Below, in pieces: positions 1-5,913 of a stretch of 9,034 bases of DNA (position 1 is the first letter of the stretch; every line of letters starts with the position of its first letter). The notes under the pieces are model-generated. The model was not told the DNA's origin and did no database searches. It saw only the letters and a list, made by a program, of their open reading frames with translations. Both the position numbers and the translations under genes were made by a program. Source of the DNA: Thermoplasmata archaeon (lineage in GTDB: Archaea > Thermoplasmatota > Thermoplasmata > Thermoplasmatales > Thermoplasmataceae); NCBI GenBank assembly GCA_021835185.1, contig JAKBQO010000053.1, positions 1 through 9,034 on the forward strand, written 5' to 3'.

Positions 1-714
1 TTCCAGAATTCTGGATACAAAATTTTCCACTTCATCAGGGTCAGTTCCGGAGGCAGAAACTTCTACTTCAACCCACGGCTTTCCATTATCCAGTTTCGGA
101 TGGGTCTTGATATATGCCCTATCTCCATATTCTTTCATTAATTTTGCAATCAAAGGGGCTAAAAGGCTTTCTTTTGCATCGTGAAGGTCTATTGACCTGT
201 CTACGTAATGGAAATCCTTTATCCTGATCCTCTGTTCCACTTCCTTCATTATTGCTTCAACTTCCCGTGGTACACCTGGAAGGATAATGAATACTTTCCC
301 TGATATATTTTCATATATGCCAGGCGCCGTGCCTGCTTTGTTTTCTATCGGTATCGAATTTTCAGGTATCATTCCCATTTTCTCCCTTTCCGGAGTTAAT
401 GTATGTACCTTTTTCAGCACCATATTCATCGCATTATCATTTCTCTCCATTTTCAGGTTAAATGCCAGTGAAAAACCCTTTAATGTCATATCATCGTAGG
501 TCGGGCCCAATCCACCGGAAGAAACTATAAGATCGGCAATAGAGGATGCCTCTTTGAATGCACCTGCAATTTGTTCCAGATTATCAGGCACTATTATCCC
601 TTTTATTACATCATATCCGGAATAGGTCAATATTTTCCCTATATCAGAAAAGTTTGTATTTACTGTCCTTCCCTTGAGTATCTCATTTCCAATGGTTATA
701 ATAACGGCTTTCAT
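1..714 (-). CDS. CinA-like molybdopterin-binding (MoCF) domain protein, 3'-truncated by window edge
   Basis: The reverse strand is open from an ATG at 712-714 to the left edge: 238 codons with no stop, so the C-terminus lies outside the window. The protein has the MoaB/MogA-like fold signature of the CinA N-terminal family: GNEILKGRTVNTN at residues 9-21, the SSGGLGPTYDD loop at 65-75, NKAGTAPG at 125-132 and ILPGVPREVE at 144-153. In bacteria this domain is fused to a nicotinamide-nucleotide amidase domain; archaeal members are usually the roughly 250-residue domain alone, so only a short piece is probably missing. Such proteins are often called competence/damage-inducible CinA, but the archaeal role is unproven; a nucleotide pyrophosphatase-type activity is known for some relatives. 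It is divergently oriented from the dehydratase gene and has no evident link to the sugar pathway. Confidence 0.9.
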   Translation of the reverse strand, partial: MKAVIITIGNEILKGRTVNTNFSDIGKILTYSGYDVIKGIIVPDNLEQIAGAFKEASSIADLIVSSGGLGPTYDDMTLKGFSLAFNLKMERNDNAMNMVLKKVHTLTPEREKMGMIPENSIPIENKAGTAPGIYENISGKVFIILPGVPREVEAIMKEVEQRIRIKDFHYVDRSIDLHDAKESLLAPLIAKLMKEYGDRAYIKTHPKLDNGKPWVEVEVSASGTDPDEVENFVSRILE

Positions 715-730
715 AAATTAATATATTATA

Positions 731-740
731 ATAATATAAA
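731..740 (-). promoter_or_regulatory. TATA box of the CinA-like gene
   Basis: Read on the minus strand this is TTTATATTAT, 17-26 bases before the ATG at 714. That spacing puts transcription start at or next to the start codon, so the mRNA is probably leaderless. No Shine-Dalgarno motif precedes the ATG, which agrees. Confidence 0.55.
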
Positions 741-794
741 TATCATCTGCAAAGGGAGCAAAATAAAAATGCAATTTAATATTTGCATTGGAAT

Positions 795-812
795 ATATCC
801 ATACGTGGATAT
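795..812. promoter_or_regulatory. Upstream palindrome (ATATCCA-N4-TGGATAT), candidate operator
   Basis: Perfect inverted repeat with 7-base arms ATATCCA and TGGATAT around the 4-base spacer TACG. It lies about 80 bases before the dehydratase ATG and just over 80 bases before the divergent CinA-like ATG. Its half-site ATATCC/GGATAT recurs in the palindrome at 841-862, with centres about 47 bases apart. No gene covers it. A dimeric regulator site is the simplest reading; the regulator is not identified. Confidence 0.5.
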
Positions 813-840
813 CTAAAGTTTTAGTGTATTATTGTGCTAT

Positions 841-862
841 AAACATATCCGGATATATGTTT
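841..862. promoter_or_regulatory. Promoter-proximal palindrome abutting the dehydratase TATA box, candidate operator
   Basis: A 22-base near-palindrome: outer arms AAACAT (841-846) and ATGTTT (857-862) enclose a perfect 12-base core ATATCCGGATAT at 845-856; the two dyad centres differ by one base. The likely TATA/BRE stretch TTTAATACTTA begins at 860, about 25-34 bases before the ATG at 894, so a bound protein would touch the BRE/TATA region. The half-site matches the palindrome at 795-812. Position and symmetry suggest control of the dehydratase gene. Confidence 0.55.
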
Positions 863-893
863 AATACTTATCAATAATTATAAACATGATCGT

Positions 894-2003
894 ATGAAAG
901 TTGAAAGTATTAAAATAATCGGCAGGGAAAAGGTTAAACAGCCTGTGTATAAATACGTAAAACCCACAGATTACTACAAGGACATACTTGGCGAGGTATC
1001 TCCAACCGAGGCTGCAATGATAAACGAAGTTTGCACCCTTGAAATGAAGGCCGGGGAATACAGTTCATACTATAATACAACCTCTGATGTGGCATCTTTT
1101 GTAATGGAATTTTCTGGCAAGCTTAAGGAATTTAACATCTCGGAAATCAATATGGCATGGGATATGCTTTACAGGCTTTCCCTTCCCCTTGGCAGGTCGG
1201 GCGTGATGATGCACGCACTCAGTGCTGTGAACATAATGATGTACGATATATATTCTAAATCGCTCAATGTCCCTGCATATAAAATAATGGGTGGGGCAAC
1301 GAGAAAACGCATAAGGGCATATGCCTCCCATCTGCACCCAACGGATCTGAAAGAACTCCGGAAAGAGGCGGAAGAATACGTTTCCCAGGGATATAAAACA
1401 ATGAAAATGAGGTTTATTTCGGGCCCATCGGATATTAACGGGCTGGAGAAAAATATAGAACTTGTCAAAACAATAAGGGACGCTGTGGGATATGACGTGG
1501 AACTTGCAGGAGATGCATGGATGTCATGGAACTATAATTTTGCCCTGAAGATGGTAAAGAAACTGGAGAGGTACGATATGGCCTGGGTTGAGGAGCCATT
1601 GATGCCTGATGATTTCGATGCTATGAAAATGCTATCGTGGAAGACCGGAATTCCAATTTCTGAAGGAGAACACCATTACCATGTATATGACTTCAAGCGG
1701 TTGCTTGATGCGGGAATAAGGATATTGCAGCCCGATGCTGTATGGACCGGTGGAATAACACCTATGAAAAAAATTGTTGCCTTAGCTGAAACCTACGGAG
1801 CCATAGTAGTTCCACATACGGGAAATATCTACAATTTGCATGTAATCGGCTCAGAACCTGAGAGCGTCACGCCTGTGGCTGAATTCCTGACAAAATACAG
1901 GGAATGGATGGAACAGCACATGGAGGGCACGCTGTTTCCGGAGAAAGGCTACTTTACATTGAGCGATAAGCCGGGATTCGGATTGGAATACAAACCACAG
2001 TAA
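894..2003 (+). CDS. Enolase-superfamily sugar-acid dehydratase, probable L-rhamnonate dehydratase
   Basis: 369 residues, a full-length mandelate racemase/muconate lactonizing-type enzyme: N-terminal capping domain to about residue 135, then the barrel. Expected catalytic residues are present: K171-x-R173 at the end of strand 2, metal ligands D207 (AGDAWM), E233 (WVEEP) and E259 (SEGEHH), and the His-Asp dyad D281 (LQPD) and H308 (VPHTG). The run GEHH, then about 20 residues to LQPDAVWTGGIT, VVPHTG, and the C-terminal DKPGFGLE resemble L-rhamnonate dehydratases more than archaeal gluconate dehydratases, from memory of those families. Expected reaction: L-rhamnonate to 2-keto-3-deoxy-L-rhamnonate plus water, Mg-dependent, cytoplasmic. 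It faces the aldolase gene tail to tail with 11 bases between. No SD precedes the ATG; TATA spacing suggests a leaderless or nearly leaderless mRNA. Fuconate, mannonate-like or broader sugar-acid specificity is possible; superfamily membership is secure. Confidence 0.85.
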   Translation: MKVESIKIIGREKVKQPVYKYVKPTDYYKDILGEVSPTEAAMINEVCTLEMKAGEYSSYYNTTSDVASFVMEFSGKLKEFNISEINMAWDMLYRLSLPLGRSGVMMHALSAVNIMMYDIYSKSLNVPAYKIMGGATRKRIRAYASHLHPTDLKELRKEAEEYVSQGYKTMKMRFISGPSDINGLEKNIELVKTIRDAVGYDVELAGDAWMSWNYNFALKMVKKLERYDMAWVEEPLMPDDFDAMKMLSWKTGIPISEGEHHYHVYDFKRLLDAGIRILQPDAVWTGGITPMKKIVALAETYGAIVVPHTGNIYNLHVIGSEPESVTPVAEFLTKYREWMEQHMEGTLFPEKGYFTLSDKPGFGLEYKPQ

Positions 2004-2014
2004 TCAATATACCA

Positions 2015-2893
2015 TTAAATCCAGATCTTATCGAGAATCATATTTAATTTTGAATCCATCCGGCCTGGCATTTCAGGTTCCGGGCTTCTAACATTTGTAT
2101 ATATTATTATTTTTCTCCTGTACAGTATTTTCTTTTCTATCTGGACAAAGAATTTTAGATTTTCTGCTTCAAATCCAAGCAATTCCTGAATTTTGCTGAA
2201 ATCATCAATATACGTTTTATCATTGTTTCGGTATTTTTCATAAACTCCGGATAATATATCCAGAAATGCCAATCCTGTTATAGACCCATCAGAACTATTG
2301 TTCAACTCATTAACCATATCGAAGCCAAGATACCCGCCAAGAATGGAAATATCAGGAAAATTGGTATGCAGTAAATGTATTCTCCTGGCACTGTCCTTGC
2401 CTTCTGTTTTTATTCCTGCTATATTATTGGCCGCTATGGTTTTCAATAATTTTAATGGCATATTAGACCGGTATCCAAAATCCTGTATAATTACAGGAAT
2501 ATCTATGGAGTTAGATATATCAATAAAATGCTTTGCTATTATGCTATTCTCAAGTTTTCCATACGGGTAATAGTATGGAGGCATTAAAATTATACCAGAA
2601 ACCCCAGAATCCCTTGCTTTTTCTGCAAGTTTTGCCGCAGCAAATGTTGCCGGTTCGGATACTCCTGCGAATATTTTAATTCGCTTCCTGAATTTACTTA
2701 CATTATTAATTATTTCAATTTTTTCATTGAATGTTAATTTATAGAATTCACCGCCGAGGAGCATTGGCGCAATGGCACCGGCACCTGATTTAATTGCAAA
2801 TTCGATGCAGTTTTCAATTCCATCGAAATCTATTTCCATATTATCTTTAAATATTGTTGGTATTGCAGGAATTACCCCGCTGATCGGTTTCAT
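2015..2893 (-). CDS. DapA-family class I aldolase, probable 2-keto-3-deoxy-L-rhamnonate aldolase
   Basis: 292 residues, the normal size for the dihydrodipicolinate synthase/N-acetylneuraminate lyase family of Schiff-base aldolases. Motifs in order: GVIPAIPTIF at 6-15, LGGEFYKLTFNEK at 46-58 (GE...LT..E region), AGVSEPAT near 76-83, MPPYYYP at 104-110, and the Schiff-base lysine K162 in GIKTEG. The tyrosine of the usual YN-P motif is replaced by IIQDFGY at 135-141, a QD variant that occurs in uncharacterised relatives. Context suggests cleavage of 2-keto-3-deoxy-L-rhamnonate to pyruvate and L-lactaldehyde; true dihydrodipicolinate synthase is less likely in this sugar-acid setting. Promoter: on the minus strand a T/A-rich TTTAAATAC box lies about 20 bases before the ATG, consistent with leaderless transcription. 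It diverges from the MBL gene. Substrate is inferred; general KDG/KDGal aldolase activity is the main alternative. Confidence 0.8.
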   Translation of the reverse strand: MKPISGVIPAIPTIFKDNMEIDFDGIENCIEFAIKSGAGAIAPMLLGGEFYKLTFNEKIEIINNVSKFRKRIKIFAGVSEPATFAAAKLAEKARDSGVSGIILMPPYYYPYGKLENSIIAKHFIDISNSIDIPVIIQDFGYRSNMPLKLLKTIAANNIAGIKTEGKDSARRIHLLHTNFPDISILGGYLGFDMVNELNNSSDGSITGLAFLDILSGVYEKYRNNDKTYIDDFSKIQELLGFEAENLKFFVQIEKKILYRRKIIIYTNVRSPEPEMPGRMDSKLNMILDKIWI

Positions 2894-2984
2894 ACTATCA
2901 TAATGGTGTATTTAAATTAAAATCTTCCCCGGAAATGTATGGAAAATATTTTATTTACTGTTCATTTATGATTATCTGGTATAA
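2894..2984. promoter_or_regulatory. Divergent promoter region between aldolase and MBL-fold genes
   Basis: 91 bases serve two leaderless-looking genes. On the minus strand a TATA-like box spans about 2908-2920; on the plus strand ATATTTTATTTA spans 2946-2957, 28-39 bases before the ATG at 2985. Between them, TTCC-CC-GGAA at 2925-2934 is a short dyad containing CCGG, like the core of the palindrome at 841-862 but with much weaker symmetry. No SD motif precedes either start. Confidence 0.5.
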
Positions 2985-3743
2985 ATGGCTCAAAATGTAT
3001 TCAGGGTTAAGGTTTTTAAGGTAGGGGAATCAGATGTACCTGCGCCGGAAGTTTACAGGATGTCCGGATGGGGAAACTGGGAAACCCTACATTTTCATAT
3101 GATAATGGCATATAACGACGAAACAAATTTCCTGATAAATGCTGGAATGCCAGTGGACATGGAAGAAAGAAACCGTGCAATGGTTGAGTTCGCAGGCAGC
3201 AGGGCAAAATTCACATCCAGTGATTCCATAGAAACTTTAAGGAAAGCTGGATTTAAGCCGGAAGATGTTAAAAATATCTCATTTACTCCCTTACAGGACT
3301 ACACTACCGGAAGGGCGGATGAATTTAAGAATGCAACATACCATATATTGAAGAAAGGATGGATTAATGATATTATGGTACCTGGCCCACACAACGATAA
3401 TAGGAATCTATTTATCCCTGAAAATGTGCTTCAATACCTTTTATTTGAGGCAAAAGACAGAATTCACTTTTTTGATGCAGAAAATATTACTGAACTGATA
3501 CCAGGAATCAGTGCACTATGGGTAGGGTGCCACCACAGGGCATCGCTGGCCTTTATCATTAACACAGGCAAAGGCAAAATAATATTCACAGACGCATCCT
3601 TTAAAAGCTCAAATATACTTAAAAGCATACCAATGGGGATAGCAGAAAATATTTTTGAATGTTACAGTGCATATGATAAATTAAAATTATACGTAAATGT
3701 ACTATCTGCATATGACCCTGATATAGATGGGCTTGAATTTTAG
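2985..3743 (+). CDS. Metallo-beta-lactamase-fold protein with degenerate metal site, candidate sugar lactonase
   Basis: 252 residues with the layout of the AHL-lactonase (AiiA/AttM-like) branch: INAG at 51-54, a helix then KPEDVKNISFTPLQDYTTG at 91-109, CHHRASLAFIINTGKGKIIFTDA at 182-204, and a terminal SAYDPD at 241-246. The canonical HxHxDH motif aligns with T101, L103, D105 and Y106, so only the aspartate survives; a later histidine (H183 or H184) and D203 remain, and the last His aligns with Tyr. It therefore keeps the fold but probably not the normal two-metal site. Between the aldolase and transporter genes of a rhamnose locus, the missing role is opening of L-rhamnono-1,4-lactone, hence the proposal. 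A binding or regulatory protein, or an enzyme on a different lactone, are alternatives. The frame looks intact, not decaying. The leaderless start fits its TATA box. Confidence 0.65.
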   Translation: MAQNVFRVKVFKVGESDVPAPEVYRMSGWGNWETLHFHMIMAYNDETNFLINAGMPVDMEERNRAMVEFAGSRAKFTSSDSIETLRKAGFKPEDVKNISFTPLQDYTTGRADEFKNATYHILKKGWINDIMVPGPHNDNRNLFIPENVLQYLLFEAKDRIHFFDAENITELIPGISALWVGCHHRASLAFIINTGKGKIIFTDASFKSSNILKSIPMGIAENIFECYSAYDKLKLYVNVLSAYDPDIDGLEF

Positions 3744-3932
3744 AAACATATAATCTATAAATTCAATCAAATAATTGCCCGAATGTATTGTTATACATTG
3801 ATTCAAACATACAGGGGTACACACACTATCCCTTTATATATTGTATATAATATATGCATTATGCAGTATACTATGGAATAGTTTGGGAATTACTATATAT
3901 ACACTAATGGAAATATATTTTAAGGTGAACTT
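3744..3932 (+). promoter_or_regulatory. Long leader/promoter region of the MFS gene with two inverted repeats
   Basis: 189 bases, the longest promoter region in the locus. AATGTAT-TGTT-ATACATT at 3782-3799 is a perfect 7-base-arm palindrome. AGGGGTA-N7-TATCCCT at 3813-3833 is an inverted repeat with one mismatch. TATA-like candidates are TTTATATA at 3833-3840 and CTATATAT at 3893-3900; the latter is 33-40 bases before the ATG at 3933. The SD GGTGA at 3924-3928, four bases from the ATG, shows this mRNA has a leader, unlike most neighbours. The palindromes sit where an activator or repressor could act on the upstream TATA box. Confidence 0.5.
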
Positions 3933-5294
3933 ATGGTAGATAGTAAAACTTATGACGATGCTGCGCTCTCATCAACTCATTTCAAGTGGACTTTTATTGC
4001 ATCACTTGGAGATTTTTTGGACGCTGGTATGCTTGCAGGTACCGGAATAACTCTTCTGGCTATCGGAACATTGCTGAATTTTACAACCCTGGAAGATGGG
4101 TTACCTGCATTGATTACACTCCTGGGTGCTGCATTTGGAGCACTTGGATTCGGAAGGTTAGGAGATAAATTTGGTAGAAAATTTATTTATCAGGTTGATA
4201 TGATAATATATGGCGTATCTGCAATATTGCTCGCAATAACTGGAATTTTCCCCAGCCGTATTTTTAATATAGTCTGGGCAATGGTATTTTATGCCCTTGT
4301 TGGAATAGCAGTAGGTGCTGACGTTCCCACATCCTGGAGCCTGATAACTGAATTCTCGCCAAAAAATTATCGTGGCAGATTGATGAGCATTACAACAATA
4401 ATGTGGTATGTCGGTGTCCTTGTGGAGCTTGGAATAGCGATAGCACTGTACAACACAGGCATGGTATTATTCAGGGTCATATGGATTATGCTCGGTTTAC
4501 TCGCCTTTGTGAGCTGGTTACTGAGAAGAAACCTTACAGAATCTCCAAGATATGATATGATGCGTGGAAATAAAACAGACCTGCAGAAATCTGCTAAACT
4601 GCTTCACATAGATATTAAGGATGAGGAAAACAAAAAATTCACGATAGACAAGTATAAGGAACTTTTCAAGAAATATGGATGGTTCATGCTACTGGCCTGG
4701 TTTTTATACCTTATGTGGGGAATACCTGCTTCTACATACGGTGAGTTTTTCCCGTACATATTCAGTTCGCTTCATCTGGTAAGCCTTAGAGACACATATG
4801 CATTTGAGGCCATTTACTTTGGAAGTGCTATTGTCCCCGGACTGTTAATATTTTATTATTTATCAGACCGTGTGGGGAGAGTTCCGCTTTACCTTGCAAG
4901 CGCTGCAATGGCGGCAGTATCATTTTTCCTTCTCGTTTATCCGCCATTCCTTAAAAACGTATACGTTCTACTGGCTTCATTCCTGCTATTCGGTATTGGC
5001 CAGGGGCTCGGTATCTGGACCACCACAAGGCTGCTATCACTGGAACATTTCCCTACAAGCCTCAGAAACTCCGGACAGGGGTTTGTCTGGTTTACTATGA
5101 GGTTCGAAGCAGGGATATTCGGGTTATTCACACCGATGATAGTTGCGTTTGGTATTGAGTATATAGGATATATAGCAGGGGCTTTCTTTGTTCTAGCATT
5201 TATAGTGGTAACACTGCTTTACATATTTAAGCCGGAATATGTGAGAACTGAAAGAAAATCACTGGAGGAAACTTCGAGAGATGTGGTGAAATAA
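3933..5294 (+). CDS. MFS sugar/metabolite:H+ symporter, probable L-rhamnose transporter
   Basis: 453 residues with about twelve hydrophobic membrane segments, a full-length major facilitator. The family A-motif GRLGDKFGRK is at 74-83 (loop 2-3) and repeats as LSDRVGR at 310-316 (loop 8-9), the internal duplication expected of MFS. TM1 carries acidic residues (GDFLDAG, D27 and D30), as in proton-coupled sugar porters and metabolite:H+ symporters. Also seen are EFSPKNYRGR at 140-149 and LTESPRY at 201-207 (PESPR-like end of TM6), followed by a charged central cytoplasmic loop to about 248. The start is supported by GGTGA four bases upstream. Its place among rhamnose-oxidation genes suggests uptake of L-rhamnose or a related sugar or sugar acid driven by the large proton gradient of an acidophile. 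Substrate cannot be read from sequence. Confidence 0.85.
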   Translation: MVDSKTYDDAALSSTHFKWTFIASLGDFLDAGMLAGTGITLLAIGTLLNFTTLEDGLPALITLLGAAFGALGFGRLGDKFGRKFIYQVDMIIYGVSAILLAITGIFPSRIFNIVWAMVFYALVGIAVGADVPTSWSLITEFSPKNYRGRLMSITTIMWYVGVLVELGIAIALYNTGMVLFRVIWIMLGLLAFVSWLLRRNLTESPRYDMMRGNKTDLQKSAKLLHIDIKDEENKKFTIDKYKELFKKYGWFMLLAWFLYLMWGIPASTYGEFFPYIFSSLHLVSLRDTYAFEAIYFGSAIVPGLLIFYYLSDRVGRVPLYLASAAMAAVSFFLLVYPPFLKNVYVLLASFLLFGIGQGLGIWTTTRLLSLEHFPTSLRNSGQGFVWFTMRFEAGIFGLFTPMIVAFGIEYIGYIAGAFFVLAFIVVTLLYIFKPEYVRTERKSLEETSRDVVK

Positions 5295-5333
5295 CTGGAT
5301 ATTATAAAATTATATTATAATTTAAATATTTAT

Positions 5334-5390
5334 TATTTTTTGTAACAATCATGCCATTTAACAGATGCACATGTCTGTATTTTTTGTAAC
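5334..5390 (+). terminator. T-run terminator region after the MFS gene, with a 13-base direct repeat
   Basis: TATTTTTTGTAAC occurs exactly at 5334-5346 and 5378-5390, a 44-base period. Between the copies, ACAGA (5361-5365) and TCTGT (5374-5378) form a small inverted repeat leading directly into the second T6 run. Archaeal terminators are mainly T-runs, so this 40-96 bases after the MFS stop at 5294 is a reasonable double terminator. The repeat could also be chance in such AT-rich DNA. Confidence 0.4.
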
Positions 5391-5485
5391 TATGAGATTC
5401 AAAATAAGAAATGTAAAACGATCTAAGTGATTATACAATATTTTTAATCTTAAATACCTACGGCAAGATATTATTATCCTGTATA

Positions 5486-5665
5486 ATGGGTAAAAAATAT
5501 AACCCGTTATAAGAATAACCGCTGTTATATCAAAAATTTAATAATATAGTAACTCACATGAGTTTTTCCGTCAAAATTATTATTAAATAAATTTACAAAT
5601 CCATCTACCAGAACGAAAGCCACTGAGTTTACGATGTGGATGAATTTCTGGAAATAAAGAAATAA
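5486..5665 (+). pseudogene. Possible decayed reading frame, transposase-like remnant
   Basis: A single plus-strand frame from ATG 5486 reads like protein interrupted by stops at 5510, 5516, 5588, 5624 and 5663: MGKKYNPL, then LLYQKFNNIVTHMSFSVKIIIK, then IYKSIYQNESH, then VYDVDEFLEIKK. A TTAAATAC box at 5450-5457 lies about 30 bases before the ATG, as for a real archaeal gene. The stretch is less AT-rich than the DNA on its right. The style recalls the N-terminus of a transposase, but I cannot name a family and the call rests on impression. It may simply be non-coding DNA. Confidence 0.25.
5498..5528. repeat. Two tandem ATAAC/GTTAT palindromes
   Basis: TATAAC-CC-GTTATA at 5498-5511 and ATAAC-CGCT-GTTAT at 5515-5528 are perfect inverted repeats lying 4 bases apart. 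The first has the same ATAAC-N2-GTTAT form as the palindrome at 7832-7849 upstream of the small conserved gene. A third perfect dyad, AACTCA-CA-TGAGTT, lies at 5551-5564. They overlap the possible decayed frame. They could be operators, hairpins from a mobile-element end, or chance. Confidence 0.4.
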
Positions 5666-5771
5666 ATGGAAATAATTTATATATTAAATTGATATAATAA
5701 AATTAAATGAATTATTAAAAATTAAAAATAGAAAATTAAATAATTATTTTAAGAAATATAATATAAATTTA
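5666..5771. other. Extremely AT-rich spacer, no gene
   Basis: About 105 bases of nearly pure A/T, with short runs such as AATTATTAAAAATTAAAAATAG. No coding frame, RNA gene or clear dyad is visible. TATA-like strings toward its right edge (about 5757-5775, ATATAATATAAATTTAAA) could act as a promoter for the tnpB tail/omega-RNA remnant that follows. Confidence 0.5.
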
Positions 5772-5903
5772 AATGTACCTATGGAGCGTAGGGAATTAAC
5801 GCCTGTGGAGATTATTGCCTCTGGCTTTGAAGGGCTTAATATAAGCCCCTATGTGAAGTTAAGCATGGTCAATGAAGCAGGAAGCCTCTATGCTTTAGCA
5901 TGA
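5772..5903 (+). pseudogene. tnpB: 3'-terminal remnant of IS200/IS605-family tnpB
   Basis: The plus frame ending at TGA 5901-5903 reads NVPMERRELTPVEIIA, then SGFEGLNISPYVKLSMVNEAGSLYALA. This is the characteristic low-conservation tail of archaeal TnpB proteins (ERRELTPVE... ...NEAGS), where the coding sequence runs into the element's right end. All upstream catalytic parts (RuvC-like DED residues and the zinc finger) are absent; the DNA to the left is AT-rich non-coding. From ATG 5781 it would encode only 40 residues, so it is a fragment, not a gene. The GC content jumps relative to the adjoining spacer. It converges on the rhamnose dehydrogenase gene, six bases from that gene's stop codon. 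Confidence 0.75.
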
Positions 5904-5913
5904 GGTAGTTCAC
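5781..5913 (+). ncRNA. Candidate orphan omega-RNA (reRNA) scaffold and IS right end
   Basis: Omega-RNAs of TnpB systems overlap the 3' end of tnpB and finish at the element's right end with a hairpin followed by a short TTCA-type end, after which flanking DNA gives the guide. Here the hairpin is at 5885-5905: CCTC (5885-5888), bulged T, ATGC, loop TTTA, GCAT, GAGG (5902-5905), then TAGTTCAC at 5906-5913. This agrees with IS605-family right ends. The 5' limit is arbitrary. The guide would start near 5911-5914 and run into the dehydrogenase 3' end as antisense sequence. With tnpB gone, function would need a TnpB in trans. Transcription is not shown. Confidence 0.5.

Noticed and set aside
287..499. 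Plus-strand 70-codon frame
   Set aside because: Fully antisense to the conserved CinA-like coding sequence, which has clear family motifs.
571..816. Plus-strand 81-codon frame
   Set aside because: Lies mostly antisense to the CinA-like gene and runs into its promoter; composition is that of a shadow frame with no recognisable domain.
5563..5700. Minus-strand open stretch reading VNSVAFVLVDGFVNLFNNNFDGKTHV
   Set aside because: No convincing start codon, low-complexity ends and no recognised family; less plausible than the plus-strand decayed frame in the same place.
5295..5909. CRISPR array or tRNA gene in the long gene-free stretch
   Set aside because: No regularly spaced repeats beyond one 13-base pair, and no tRNA-like cloverleaf or T-arm sequence could be found.
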